NCBI GenBank assembly: GCA_027596075.1
Contig: JADGJC010000329.1
Coordinates: 1-42,212 of the forward strand
Source of the DNA: Rhizophlyctis rosea
Lineage: Eukaryota; Chytridiomycota; Chytridiomycetes; Rhizophlyctidales; Rhizophlyctidaceae
DNA: 42,212 bases
Direction of reading: 5' to 3'
Part shown: positions 11,929-22,473 of the stretch, in pieces
How the letters are laid out: each line of letters starts with the position of its first letter
How positions within the stretch are numbered: position 1 is the stretch's first letter
The notes under the pieces: generated by a model
The model's input: only the letters and a program-made list of their open reading frames with translations
What the model was told of the DNA's origin: nothing
Database searches by the model: none
Made by a program: the position numbers and the translations under genes

Positions 11929-12019
11929 GCTTCCTTAGCTCAGCTGGGAGAGCGTCAGACTGAAGCGCTTTGTGTGCATAGTCATCTGAAGGTCTCGTGT
12001 TCAATCCACGAAGGGAGCA
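11929..12019 (+). tRNA. tRNA-Phe (GAA) with 18-base intron
   Basis: The acceptor stem GCTTCCT (11,929-11,935) pairs with AGGGAGC (12,012-12,018), with one T-G pair, and is followed by discriminator A. The D arm carries TTAGCTCAGCTGG, which is also the A box. The anticodon stem is TCAGA/TCTGA with GAA at 11,962-11,964. The intron is inserted after position 37 (11,966-11,983), the canonical eukaryotic site. The T arm is TCGTG-TTCAATC-CACGA and contains the B box. CCA is not encoded, as expected for a nuclear tRNA. Confidence 0.95.
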
Positions 12020-12024
12020 TTTTT
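12020..12024 (+). terminator. RNA polymerase III terminator
   Basis: Five Ts start directly after the tRNA discriminator base. Confidence 0.85.
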
Positions 12025-12440
12025 GATTTCCTGATTCCCGTTTTTTGCCTTCCCTTTCGTCAACCATCCAAATGTCTTGTATCAAACATGAAGCATAAAC
12101 CATTTGGAAGATTTAATGAACGGTCTGACGCTTATACTTCATCAGAATTCAGGCCGAAATGTACAACTCTGGCCACTCACAAGAAAGATCAAGCTGCGCG
12201 TCCTACGCTGATCTATTGAGTGCCTTTGAACATACGAGAAAGAGTGGAATTCTTCAAGAAAACCACGACGAGATACAAAAAGTCTAAAAAACAGAAGAAG
12301 AGAACTTAAAGGGATGCATACTACATAAAAGGAATGGTCCATCCGGTAGACCCTCCCCATTGTAAAAGAAGAAAAAGGTTGGAAGTCACACGGAGAAAAA
12401 GATACCACCAAACTATCAGGGCTTGGACAACCTAACTAAC
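12025..12440. other. Gap between tRNA and mucin-like gene 3' end
   Basis: About 400 bases, A-rich on the plus strand, with no convincing open frame. It probably holds the 3' UTR of the minus-strand gene that ends at 12,441. Confidence 0.5.
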
Positions 12441-14882
12441 CTATAGATACCTGGATAGGCTAGCACTAGTCCTATCTGTTTCCACCGTTCCCCTACTCAT
12501 CCAACTATCTACAGCATTTCTTCTATCATTCTCGTTCCCAGCACCTGCACCGTAAGAAGCCATCACTCTATCTAAACTATCGCAAATGCTACTCTGCATG
12601 GACGTTGGCCTTAACTCTCTCGGGATGACGGTGTCGGCCGGTGGTTGCGATAGTCCAGCCCGCCCACCAACTCCCTGAGCCGCCCGGATGGCGTCAACCG
12701 CCTTAAGAACATCCATACTACCCCGATACGGCACTCCGTCCACCTCCCCAATGTTCCTCAACACTACTGGGTTAAACTTGATGTCCCAGTCTTCCGGTGC
12801 CCGCCATGAGCTCCTCGTCATAGTCTCGTACGATGAATCAGATGATTGCGTTACAAAGGAGGTGTCGCTCAGACTTCTAGAATGCCTGTTCCGTCCCAAC
12901 CATCCACCCTTCGGGCTACCTCCGAGACCATGGCCGAACGTCCTCGAGCTCCGTTGACTCTCCCCCAGGCTCTTCCCTCCATCCATAGATTCCCTTCCAT
13001 GTGCCATTTGTTGGACCGGAACCACCGCGCCGTGCGTCGTGACGCCCTCCAAAACCGACCCCCTAAAACTAACATCTTCATTTTCCTCCTCGATCGTGAC
13101 GAAACTCATGTAACTCGGGTAATGCGGCAAACTTCCCCTCCTCAACATCCCACCTCCCATCCCACCAACCGGCCCGTGCTTCCCGCTACTCGCGTCAGAG
13201 ATCATCGAAAACACCCCGCCAGTGCCGTTTACCGGTGCTTGTCCCGGTAGAATGACATCCCTAACATTCATGTCCTTCTCCAACTTATCGTGCTGTTCCT
13301 TGTCCGTCGCTGCGCTACGTTGCGGGGTGGTGGTGTCATAGTATCCGAGAGGAGGAGGCTGAGCTAACAAGATGGATGGAACTCGCTCTCGATCCTTCGA
13401 AGCAGAGGATGAAGAACCAATGGATCCATCCCCAGTCCCCTTGACAACTTCCAGAGCGCCAATGAGCTTCTGCTTTGTGGATTGAGTTGCGGCGGCGAGG
13501 GGATCCATAACCTGACGCAACTTGGCAGATTTTGCACTCTTATTGGAACGGGTGGAGTTGGAGCGAGAGGCTACGGAGCGGGGAGGGGTAAGGGAGAACG
13601 GATCAACCGTCAATCCAACCAACGGTGGCGGGCTGCCGTCCGTTCCTTTGCGTTGCGTGTGGGAAGAGGAGTAGAAAGGATCATCGTCTTCGTCATCTGC
13701 GGCGTTAGCGCCTTCACTAGCGCTTCGTCGGTGACGGCGGTAGAGCAATCCACCAACCACGAGGGCGGCTACAAATGCGCAAACTACCAAGGAAGCGACG
13801 ATAGTGGTGGTCTTGCTCGCGCCCGTTGATCCAAGACCAGATGTTGACGTGTCACCACCGACAACATTTGGTACACCCCCACTTCCCGACCCACTCCCAC
13901 CATTGGCACCTGTACCAGAAGATGTACTTCCAGTCCCAAGGCTCCAGTCCGGTGATACGGGTGAATCTTGCGAGGTGTCACCGGCGGCGTTACCAGCATT
14001 GATTTGGATCGCGGGCCAGTTCAAGCTGTCTGTACTAGCCTGGTGGAACTGCCTGATAGGAGTTGGACGGGAAAAGAAGTCAACGGTAGGGGAAGGTTCA
14101 ATTTGGGGGTTGTCTGATCCTGCACTCGGCTGAGGGTTGGGTTCCACCGTTGGTGGTGGATCGGCGGGAGAAGAGGTGGTGGTAGGAACAGCTTCAGTTG
14201 GAACGTTAGGTGTAGGGTCCACAGATGGATTAGAAGAAACAGTTGGCTGTGTGGAAGGCGCAACAGTGGAGAGGGTGGAAGTAGAGGACGACTGGCTTGT
14301 AACAGACGATTGTGTTGTGACCGGAGGTTGAGTTGTTACAGATGTAGTTACAGATGGGGTTGCAGTGGTTGCGGGAGGTTCTGTGGTGGTGACTGGCGGA
14401 ACGGTTGTCGTTGTTGCTGCTGACTCCGCTATAGATGTTGTTTGTGTAGACGAAGTGGTGTGATCTACTGCAGATGTAGTAGCAGTTGTTGTATGATCTG
14501 ATGCTTCCGTAGTCCCCACAGGTGTGTGACCGGAAGTTGTTGAACTTTCTGTATTCGACGTTGTTGATGTTGTTGATGTTGCTGATGGTGCCGAAGGTGT
14601 CGGTGTCTGCTCCTCACCGCCATCCACCGAGCTTACTTCGGCTGACGCACCCGTAGGCTCTCCAACCTTTGATAATGTTTTACTGGGCGCAACATTCTCT
14701 GCAGCAGTCGTCGATGCCGGCCCCGTGTCTCCTTCTTCCCCTTTCGTGTCCACTTCCCGCTGCTTAAGCCAGGACCGTCTACCGTCCCTTCTGCCCAAAG
14801 GTTGCCCAGCAATCCCACTCGCTGCGACTCCTCCCAACAGCAATGCTTGGCAAGCAATAAGCTGTGATGTGTCCTTCTTCAT
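12441..14882 (-). CDS. Mucin-like single-pass membrane protein (813 aa)
   Basis: The MKK start gives a good signal peptide (MKKDTSQLIACQALLLGG then VAASGIAG); a longer in-frame reading upstream lacks one. Residues 26-355 are very rich in Thr, Ser and Pro (many TTT, VTT and STS words), so heavy O-glycosylation is expected, ending in a Gly/Ser linker. A membrane segment follows (about 360-381, IVASLVVCAFVAALVVGG), then the stop-transfer YRRHRR and a 430-residue cytoplasmic tail rich in Ser and charged residues. The overall plan resembles yeast Mid2-type wall-stress sensors, but no WSC cysteine domain or Mid2 tail is recognisable. A likely 5' UTR intron (15,006-14,884, donor GTAAGT, acceptor CTGCAG) ends one base before the ATG. 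The coding part has no intron. Confidence 0.8.
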   Translation of the reverse strand: MKKDTSQLIACQALLLGGVAASGIAGQPLGRRDGRRSWLKQREVDTKGEEGDTGPASTTAAENVAPSKTLSKVGEPTGASAEVSSVDGGEEQTPTPSAPSATSTTSTTSNTESSTTSGHTPVGTTEASDHTTTATTSAVDHTTSSTQTTSIAESAATTTTVPPVTTTEPPATTATPSVTTSVTTQPPVTTQSSVTSQSSSTSTLSTVAPSTQPTVSSNPSVDPTPNVPTEAVPTTTSSPADPPPTVEPNPQPSAGSDNPQIEPSPTVDFFSRPTPIRQFHQASTDSLNWPAIQINAGNAAGDTSQDSPVSPDWSLGTGSTSSGTGANGGSGSGSGGVPNVVGGDTSTSGLGSTGASKTTTIVASLVVCAFVAALVVGGLLYRRHRRSASEGANAADDEDDDPFYSSSHTQRKGTDGSPPPLVGLTVDPFSLTPPRSVASRSNSTRSNKSAKSAKLRQVMDPLAAATQSTKQKLIGALEVVKGTGDGSIGSSSSASKDRERVPSILLAQPPPLGYYDTTTPQRSAATDKEQHDKLEKDMNVRDVILPGQAPVNGTGGVFSMISDASSGKHGPVGGMGGGMLRRGSLPHYPSYMSFVTIEEENEDVSFRGSVLEGVTTHGAVVPVQQMAHGRESMDGGKSLGESQRSSRTFGHGLGGSPKGGWLGRNRHSRSLSDTSFVTQSSDSSYETMTRSSWRAPEDWDIKFNPVVLRNIGEVDGVPYRGSMDVLKAVDAIRAAQGVGGRAGLSQPPADTVIPRELRPTSMQSSICDSLDRVMASYGAGAGNENDRRNAVDSWMSRGTVETDRTSASLSRYL

Positions 14883-15006
14883 TCTGCAGGCAATAGAATG
14901 TATGTTGGGATGCCAATATGAATGTCTGCCTACACAAGCATTTAGGCACATTAGTTTCGACGGGAGAGCATATCCACTTTCCCATAACAAGCCAAGTTGA
15001 ACTTAC

Positions 15007-16201
15007 CAAAGTACGTAATAGAGACGAACTAGTCACTGGTCAAGCTGAAATATGGGACAAGGCAACACCAATACCCCATATATTCACTTGATATGGTATA
15101 CGCTCAAACAGTTCTAACCCCACCTGTTGCCTGAATCGTGATGCTGCTCCTGGCTAACAAAAACAAAAACCAGATGCCAGTTCCAACACATGCAGGTTGA
15201 CTTGTCGTTTCCCCAATTCCTCAAGATATTGAATGCTGCACGTTGCCCAACAACTCCAGGCCTTGCATTTTCCCTTTGTGTTTGCCGGCTGCTTCCTGAC
15301 TTGACGAGCCACCCATCTTTTGCCATCTTCAACCCTCCCTGCCCCGGGCCGGTCTCACAATGAAACGCAGCGTCACACAAGTTGTACTCCTACTTCCGGA
15401 TGGCACTGTGCAAGTCTATTTGGTCCTACCACGGACGCCCTACCGGACCATATGGTCGGAGTTGCCGCACCGCATTATTAGTTGGCAGCCTGTTGATCCA
15501 TGTATTTGTTAGTTGAGGTGGTAAATTACCGGTAGCACAAATGTAGGACAGCCTTCCTTTTAGTTATGAACGAGTGAGTATGACAAAGAACATGGCTCCA
15601 AACTACCCTCCGATCTTTCTGATTCCCCTTTCCCCCACATCAGCCTGTTCCAAATTTGCGATTGGCCTGCATGTTGGAAGCCACATTTCGCAGCCGCAGC
15701 ACGGCGTATTGCCTACCATATCGGGTTAAAGGGCATTTGCTTTATGTCAGCTCGTCTTCTCACCTGTTCATCTGCCTGTTCATCTGGGATTTGTGAAACT
15801 TTCCTGCTTTTCGTTCGAAGTAGTTTATCCATCCTTTTAAATAATATATGACGTGCAATAAAGCTTCAGAAAAAGGTTTGCAAGTTCCCGCTGATTATGA
15901 GTCTTTCAGCTCTGTTCACTTCAAGTCTGAATCAGGTCTGTTGACTACATCAACTCTGCATGATCGACTTGCCCCGACAAAACCCGCACACAATGATTTG
16001 AGGGCGTGAGATGACGAGGATATGGATTGCACACCCCTGCAGTGAAATCCCTTCTCGCGATGATTTCAACAAGAATTGCCCTGTGAACGTCGGGAGTCAC
16101 CCAAATGCATGTTTTTGCCTTCCGATAGGATTTCCACTCCGACTTGCTGAGAGCCAAAAGAGCAGCTGTAATCTCATCAAAATTTTAGTAATCAGAAAGC
16201 G
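15007..16201. other. Divergent intergenic region
   Basis: It lies between the mucin-like gene (-) and the small zinc-type ORFs (+), so it should carry both promoters. Small frames such as 15,114-15,380 (-) and 15,945-16,157 (-) show nothing protein-like. Confidence 0.45.
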
Positions 16202-16513
16202 ATGCGGCCAGTAGACGGTTTGGACCAGTGGACTCAGTGGGGCGTAACCGATCCAGAGGGTCCCGAAACTTGCGCCACGTGTGAAGGCAAGGACAAAGTC
16301 ACGTATTTCACGTCTTACTTCTTCAAGGTTGCAGTCAAAAAAGATCACCTTGCCCATTGCATGTTTACGGAGGATCGGCGGAGAGGAGATGCTTTATGTC
16401 AAACTTTGATGTCATTGTGTGCTTTGGGACTGTGTTTGATTCCCGTCAAATGCCCGTACTGCGATGGGACAGGATGGGTGAACTATAGAACCAATCTGGG
16501 GCCGTACGTATAG
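16202..16513 (+). CDS. Small protein with DnaJ-like CxxCxGxG zinc motif (103 aa)
   Basis: An open frame begins with MRPVDGLDQWTQWG. It contains CATCEGK near residue 30 and CPYCDGTGW near residue 85. The CxxC pair and the CxxCxGxG form match the zinc-binding modules of DnaJ-type proteins and assembly factors, so one zinc site with four cysteines is likely. The middle part (VKKDHLAHCMFTEDRR) is less typical and could hide an intron without changing frame. The ORF ends in TAG at 16,511-16,513, and the next codon is an in-frame ATG that starts the following entry. The true gene may span both. The function is unknown. Confidence 0.5.
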   Translation: MRPVDGLDQWTQWGVTDPEGPETCATCEGKDKVTYFTSYFFKVAVKKDHLAHCMFTEDRRRGDALCQTLMSLCALGLCLIPVKCPYCDGTGWVNYRTNLGPYV

Positions 16514-17134
16514 ATGACAGTGGACCAACGAAAGGAAGCACGAAAGGCGGCCAAAGCAAGGAAGGGTACTACCCAAATGCAGGGTCGTACTCAGGCTCAG
16601 CAGACGAGGCAGATCGCACCAGAAGTGAGTTTGCTTTCATGTGAATTATGCGATCGTGTTCACTTACCGATGGAATGTCATTTTCTTTTAGCCAAGGGGA
16701 CCACAGTCAATGGCGACCAGCACCGTCAACCATCGGCCAACTGAAACTTTCCAAACTCACACCCCCATATTCCGTCCAATTAGTCTTACGAAACCGACCC
16801 TAATCCCGTACGAATCTATCAACCCAGTCCCACATACAACCACACGTCCCGACCGAACCCCACCTCCACGCAAGTCAAAGTCGTAAGTGTCGCGCCAGTT
16901 GCTCTACCAACTCCCACCCCGCTTTCCAAAATCGACAAAGTCAAGAGCCTGGAAACGATTGCTGCAGTAGTCCAGTCTCCGAAACTTATGGAAGCATCTC
17001 AAGTGGGGTTGACAACGGAAGAGGTGCTGGGCATGGACTTCAAACAGCTGCAAAGTGAGTATGATGTTACCACTGAGCAGTACGTCGCTCTCAAAAGGTA
17101 TAAGCTCCAGCTCCAGGAGCAAGGAGCGATTTAA
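16514..17134 (+). CDS. Small basic/Pro-Thr-rich protein, spliced; possibly the 3' part of the preceding gene
   Basis: Begins MTVDQRKEARKAAKARKG in the same frame as the preceding ORF. A good intron (16,625-16,691, donor GTGAGT, acceptor TTTTAG) leads to a Pro/Thr-rich exon, PRGPQSMATSTVNHRP to PPPRKSKS. The last segment, from SLETIAAVVQSPKLMEASQ to YKLQLQEQGAI, is clearly protein-like. It joins in phase if a GTAAGT donor at 16,883 is spliced to an AAGAG acceptor at 16,947; that acceptor is weak. Without this splice the protein stops at 16,886. Model: 162 aa. No known domain; the C-terminus is helical and charged. Confidence 0.45.
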
Positions 17135-17842
17135 GTAGCACTAGATAGACAATAAGCGCTTATTAGGACAATTGAATCGTCCACAAGAGGGCTAAACTCG
17201 TCATAGCTCAATTTTAGAAACAAATGATTGGTAGTCAAAAGGACCTGTATTTTCTGGATTACCTGTCAGTTTTTTTCTTCCTGGAATGGTGTGATACGGC
17301 ATCACCAATATGGTTTGTGGGACATCCATCACCTGTCCTTCCGTTAAAGCTGTCTTTGGGCAGAAAATGTTGGTGGGGGGCTTCAGTGTCGCAGTTCAGG
17401 TTCAAACGCCCCTGGATTGGGTTGGGCGGGCCTCGTGCGGGTCCACGCAATTCCAACCATGGCAATAGCTCATGCTATCCGTTGTAGCTATCTTACCGAT
17501 AGATAGGATTGTAAACAACCCGTGAAACCCAGCCTGAAACCCCTTTCCCACCCCTCCTTAGTACTTCCGTCTCTTTCCCACGATCATCAACTTCCAATAA
17601 GTTGACAATGACTCAAAAGTTCTGCACACGTTACCCGGTACTCTGACAAGTTCAAGCTTATCTGGCAGTCTTAGTCCGTCGTTCTCGGTGAGTATTGTCA
17701 GGCAGCTTCTCAGTGCAAGGCTGCAACGCGCGTGGTCCAAACAAGAAGTACAAGATGCTCGCGAATCGCCTTTTGCTCTCACGAGTTGACAACCGCCACC
17801 GGTGCTGATAATTGGCTTTTATCATTGTCACTATATGTCTAG
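17135..17842. other. Intergenic stretch with unresolved 5' end of the next gene
   Basis: The first exon of the following Cys-rich gene should lie here. Candidate starts are an ATG at 17,755, joined by a GTTGAC donor, and one at 17,605. Neither is convincing. An open frame at 17,224-17,487 has no protein-like features. Confidence 0.4.
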
Positions 17843-18281
17843 TTCACGGTGTCTGTTCATAAACGAACTCTCGTCTTTACAAACATAACTACTCCCACGG
17901 CTTCCACCACGATTGACTGTCGTGACCAGTCGTGCAAGAAGGTGGACGCGGGAGGCGCGAAGGTCACTGGTGAGTTTAATGATACGGCAATAATGATCGG
18001 TCACCATCATTTACCATCCCCATGATGCACGATTGTAGCTCTGTACATTCGTTGCTCGAATTGCAACCAGACGGACTCGGAAATCAATCCCGTGTATATG
18101 TGCGGGCCGATCCAAGGGGCGCCGGAGACGAGTTCTCCTAGTAAGTCATTCAAATCACTCTTACACTTTGATACCCAACGCGACTCATTGACAACTCCTA
18201 CAACCAGTTTACGTGTGCGCCAACTGCTCGAAGAAGAGTTTCCGCCAGAATTCCGCTCGTGTGGTTTGCCCGGAGCCTTGA
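17843..18281 (+). CDS. Small Cys-rich, probably zinc-binding protein (5' end unresolved)
   Basis: Three exons join in phase: 17,843-17,969, 18,039-18,140 and 18,208-18,281, with donors GTGAGT and GTAAGT and YAG acceptors. They encode 100 residues. Cysteines occur as CRDQSC, CSNC, a single C in VYMCGP, CANC, and a final CPEP just before the stop. The two CxxC knuckles about 35 residues apart suggest a zinc ribbon. An acceptor (TCTAG) precedes 17,843, so at least one upstream exon exists. I do not recognise the family. All three exons are too short to stand out as single open frames. Confidence 0.55.
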
Positions 18282-18738
18282 GGACTTTGACTTTTCGGTC
18301 GATGTCGGGTAGACTGAAATATTGTTGAACAATTCGCTTTGCAGTACCGTCGCCAGTTCGTTTGTAATCGATTGTATATATGGTCAGATACCCCTTGCAT
18401 ACTTAGTGTCGATAGTTGTAATACATGCGGGCGCGCTTGAATTCTCCTTTTTCGAGTTTAAAGGAAAACGAACATAGCACAAACAGCATTGTCCCCCAAA
18501 CATAGTGATGCACGCATAGCTTGCCTTGATCAATCAATAGTTACAAAGAAAAGTTTAGGTACATGCGGCAAGGAATTCAAAACATCCGTGTAGAAAAACA
18601 CAAACACGACGACAGAACCACTACCACGTCCTACGGAACAGGAAATCAATCATAGACTCCCCATCGTCTTGCCCCCAGCCCGAATCACAAAATAAATAGT
18701 CCCACCCTCTTCTCCAAAAAAGCACCAACAAATCTAAT
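18282..18738. other. Convergent intergenic region
   Basis: It lies between the 3' ends of the Cys-rich gene (+) and the desaturase gene (-), and probably contains both 3' UTRs. No other gene is visible. Confidence 0.5.
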
Positions 18739-20402
18739 CTAGTGCTTGTACCACAACACGTCCCCCTCATCCTCCACAAACCGGCACTCCTTGTAACTCT
18801 TCCACAACGCACTCCAGATCCACCGCTCATCCCTGATGTAGTATTTCCCAACCGCCTTTTTGATGTACTCCGTAGCCTCCTGCGCATGATAATGCGGCAT
18901 AGTGGAGAACAAGTGGTGCGCAACGTGCGTGTCACCAATGTGGTGGAAGAAGTGGTTCAAGATTCCATAGTCACGGTCAACGGTGGAGAGAGCCCCAAGA
19001 AGGAAGTTCCACTCGCTGTCGCGGAAGTGAGGGATGCGGGCGTCGGTGTGTTGGAGGTAGGTGATGAGGACGAGCCACATGTTGACGAAGAAGTAGGGGA
19101 TGACGTAGTATTTGATTACTGCTAGGGAGCCGAAGGTGTAGCCGGCGGCGGCGAGAGCGGCAACCATGATACCGAAGCCGATGTCACTGAGGACGACGGA
19201 GAACCATTGGCGCGGGGTAAAGATGGGGGCATCTGGGCGGAAGTGGGAGGTCCAGACGGGGAACTTTTGGCCGGAAACGTTCATTAGAAGGTAGGCGGGC
19301 CAGCCAAGGGTGAGCATGCGGGTGATGTAGAGAATGTCCATCAACGGTGCAGCGTTGATGGCGGGTTCGTCGTGATGATGGTCAATGGGCGCGGTGCGGG
19401 GGCCGATAGGGAACTCGGAACGGAGGTGGGGAACGAAAACTTGGTCTTTAGTCATGTGAGCGTTTGCTTTGTGGTGGGCCTGTATCATTGTCAGTCGACC
19501 TATCCAGAGCTCTGATGCAAATTCACGTCAGAACCTACCGAGTGAGTGTGCTTCCATGAGAAGTACGGAACGAGAAGGAAACTGTGCAAAACGTATCCGA
19601 CCGAGTTGTTGATCCATGCCTTTTCCGAGAAACCTTGGTGTCCACATTCTGCAAATGGATGAAATAGCAGTTAGCCATCGGTCTCTCGAATTTTGCTCCA
19701 TTCAAATCCTCCCAAGCTAGCATTTCAACTTCTCATCTCCCATCTGATCTAGCATCATTTTTCAACTTCTCATCTCCCATCTGATCTAGCATCATTCTGC
19801 TCAACCATCATTCTGCTCAACAGACCCTCCACGCCCATCGCGAGCTGCCCATCGCGAGCTGCCCATCGCGAGCTGCCCATCGCGAGCTGCCCTTCGGGTG
19901 CTGTGCGCCCGCATTCGCAATCTATCCAAGATCCAATCCAACCCAGCCGCCCGAAAATTCCCGCTCCATCGCGATCCCTCCTCAAATGTCAATCAACCAA
20001 CATTGCAGCTGTACGCGAATACTCACCATGAGCAATAACCCAAATACCCGTGCAAACAACTCCCTGACACCACCAATAAAGCGGCCACGCGATAAACTGA
20101 GCCCAAACCGGCAACTCCCCGATCCTCGTTGCGGCATACAACAGCACAGACATCAACGTGACATCGTGCAAAACGTATGAGAAACTCGTCAAGTTGTCGC
20201 GCTTGAAGCAGTGAGCGGGGATGGACTCCCGCACTTGCTTAAGGGTGAAGGCGGGTTTCTCCCATTGTTCTGCGTATTTTGCGGATGCTACGACGTTTTT
20301 AGTTCTGGATTTTGCGGGGAAGGATTTGAGAGGGGGGATATCGGATGAGGGGGATGAGGTAGTTGTGTCGCGGTGACGGAGAGTGCCTTCTGGTGGGGCC
20401 AT
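18739..20402 (-). CDS. Delta12-type fatty acid desaturase (oleate to linoleate), 408 aa
   Basis: A membrane-bound di-iron desaturase of the endoplasmic reticulum, expected to insert the Delta12 double bond into oleoyl chains. Three exons: 20,402-20,027, 19,648-19,539, 19,479-18,739, all in phase. The three histidine boxes are intact: HECGH at residues 125-129, HSAHH at 161-165, and HVAHH at 347-351. Supporting family text includes WINNSVGYVLHSFLLVPYFSW, split as WINNSVGYVLH and SFLLVPYFSW, then ANAHMTKDQVFVP and STVDRDYGILNHFFHHIG. Length fits the fungal FAD2-like family. Sequence alone does not separate Delta12 from bifunctional Delta12/Delta15 activity. The start is the first ATG fitting the hydrophilic leader. 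A 5' UTR intron is likely (20,534-20,483). The first coding intron (378 bases) holds tandem repeats. Confidence 0.93.
19723..19821. repeat. Tandem duplications in desaturase intron 1
   Basis: A unit of about 37 bases (beginning TTTCAACTTCTCATCTCCC) occurs twice in a row at 19,723-19,797. It is followed by two copies of the 16-base unit CATCATTCTGCTCAAC (19,790-19,821). Confidence 0.8.
19833..19888. repeat. Four perfect 14-bp tandem repeats in desaturase intron 1
   Basis: The unit GCCCATCGCGAGCT is repeated four times without change, then decays into GCCCTTCGGG. Confidence 0.9.
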
Positions 20403-21430
20403 TTTTTTGGTTGTTTCGTGCAGCAGGGGTATGTGATTGGTAGTGGGACACCGACGACACAGAACTAAACGCAACGGGTTAGCTGTCAAAGATTACGATG
20501 CCGGTGTGAAATTGCGGAGATGACTTTGACTTACCCCGACTGGTTGACAGACCCGACAAGCAGAAGCCGACGGTCAAGACAAGTGCTCGTGAGTGAAGAG
20601 CAAAAGTGGAGAGGGAAGGGTGTGAAGAGGAAAGTGTGCTTTATGAATAGTGAGGGGGCCTGTCAAGAGAAGCAGCCGCCCGTACAGTAAACAATGAATG
20701 GGTGACAAGGTTTGCCCACTCAGCCCTGAACGTGCCAGCCCTCGGGGAGGAAGAAGGGTCGAGATTGTGGCTTGGCACCATCAAGGAAAAAATGGGTGGT
20801 GGTGGGTGAGAACTGGTGGTGGTGCTGCGCTAGGTATTTTACGCGTCTTGGGTACCAACCCATGAATCAGGGATGGTGGGTGCAGAAAATTGTCCACCTG
20901 ATGGGTCCTCCATCATTCAAATTCAGCAATCCTGGGTGGGCTGGTTTCCAGACTCACGAATGGACCCTCAGCAACAGCCATAGACCCGTCCGCTCCTATT
21001 GTCCGCCAATGCCCGAAAAAATGTTCCCAATTCCCACCAGATAAAAATTTGCACACTTCCAGTGGCACCCACCATCCCTTGGTTTACTTGGATCGGGGGT
21101 AAAAGTTGAGGATCCGTCAAAGCATGGCAGCCACTCGATTGCACCGAGTGCTCGGTTACAGGCCTAAACTGTAAAAGGACGCCACCACCCAGCCAACGCG
21201 GCCAACCCGGCTCGGCCGCCTGGCTCCGGAAGAAAGGTAAAATCTGGAAGGGGTGCCAAATGAATGGGTCTCTCCGGCGGTTTGCATGTGATACACGTGT
21301 GACATCGAACAAGTTTGGAAGGCTTACCGATCTATCGGATCGGTTGCATGACTCATGCATTGGGGCAGCATTGCAATCAATTTCATCAGCAAGATCACTT
21401 ACGTAATGACCAATTGATTATGGCACTGAT
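20403..21430. other. Desaturase upstream region
   Basis: It contains the probable 5' UTR intron (20,483-20,534) and promoter of the desaturase gene. The remainder has only short frames with no protein-like content. Confidence 0.5.
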
Positions 21431-22473
21431 GTGCACATGTCAAAGGTTTACCAGTCGAAGCTTCACGAAGCGGTTGATCCTTTAGACAGCAACAAGGACT
21501 CATGTGACATGCTTCCTGAGCCTTGCACGATTATCTATCTGCCTTTGCATGTCTTGCGACACATTTTCCACAGTGTCTCCGCTCAAATTCCAACCATATT
21601 TCTGGTGCACGTTGCCCCATCATTCCATGAGTCCTTTGTCAACCAACGATGTACGGGAATGCGCGTCATTCATACAGTCGATTCCCAGTGCACGTGCTTC
21701 ATGGGTTTTCATTACAGGTGATGGCATTAGTGTTCATTTGTGACTCTTGTTGTCCACACATATGATCGTGCCACAATCGTTCGAGGCTACCTCCAAGCGA
21801 ACAAAGAGGAGATTTCCGCGAGACCCTTGCGAGCCTCTTTCACGTGGAAGCGGATGGTTGGCCCCAGTTGTGATTGACTGGGATGCTTCTCTGAAGGCTC
21901 TGCAGTGTCTGCACTGAACACAAATTGACAATGCATCCAGCGTCCAAGCAAATGTGCATCTCTCAGCTGAGATCAGGCATATGCTGGGGCCGGCAGCGGT
22001 TAATGCTGTTGCATGTTGGGCAGCTTCAGAAGAGCACGACTTGAAGATGATAAGTGTGTACCGTCCAATGGTTGCTACAGTGTCGGCGTCCCGCCAAGAT
22101 ATGGTCAGGGAGCAACATGTCAAGAATCAACGATGGGCTGGCATATGGCTTAGGCAATGCAAGGCCAAGTCCCAGGTGCTGTACTCGGCTGCATTGGTAC
22201 AGCAATGTAACCACGTTTGCATTCCATCAGCAACATCTGCAATCTTGCACAAAGCTTGAGATCGCGTTTCTTGAGTCGGAACCCCCGCGCCCCCTCGCGC
22301 ATTTGTTTACATTCTTGACCGCCGCCACGACACAGAGCACACAGGGTCTATTTTTGCCCACAGAAGAAATAACCAACACTGTGTGTTACCTATTGTCCAA
22401 AGTGTGGGACTTGACCAAGTCTAAATACGCAGCGTTCGCCCAGAATATGGCGCTGCCGTCTTTTATCCGCTGA
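21431..22473 (+). pseudogene. Probable decayed F-box-type gene
   Basis: The first frame (21,431-21,721) contains an F-box-like stretch, LPLHVLRHIFHSVSAQIPTI. A second frame is open from 21,504 to 22,259 apart from two TGA codons, at 21,741-21,743 and 21,915-21,917. It gives protein-like text such as GWLAPVVIDWDASLKALQCL and IRHMLGPAAVNAVACWAA. A third frame continues protein-like to 22,473 (LEIAFLESEPPRPLAHLF, FAQNMALPSFIR). Both TGAs would be CGA before a C-to-T change. About 250 codons with only two stops is unusual for random sequence. No splice signals join the frames. Alternatives are a chance run or a real gene with unseen introns. Confidence 0.35.

Noticed and set aside
12441..14882. 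WSC- or Mid2-family sensor as a firm name
   Set aside because: The ectodomain has no cysteine-rich WSC domain, and the tail shows no motif I can match; only the general plan is similar.
17224..17487. 87-codon plus-strand frame as a gene
   Set aside because: It has no splice support, domain or plausible signal sequence, and an opposing frame covers the same bases.
19833..19888. CRISPR-like array
   Set aside because: Units are 14 bp and directly adjacent with no spacers, inside a fungal intron.
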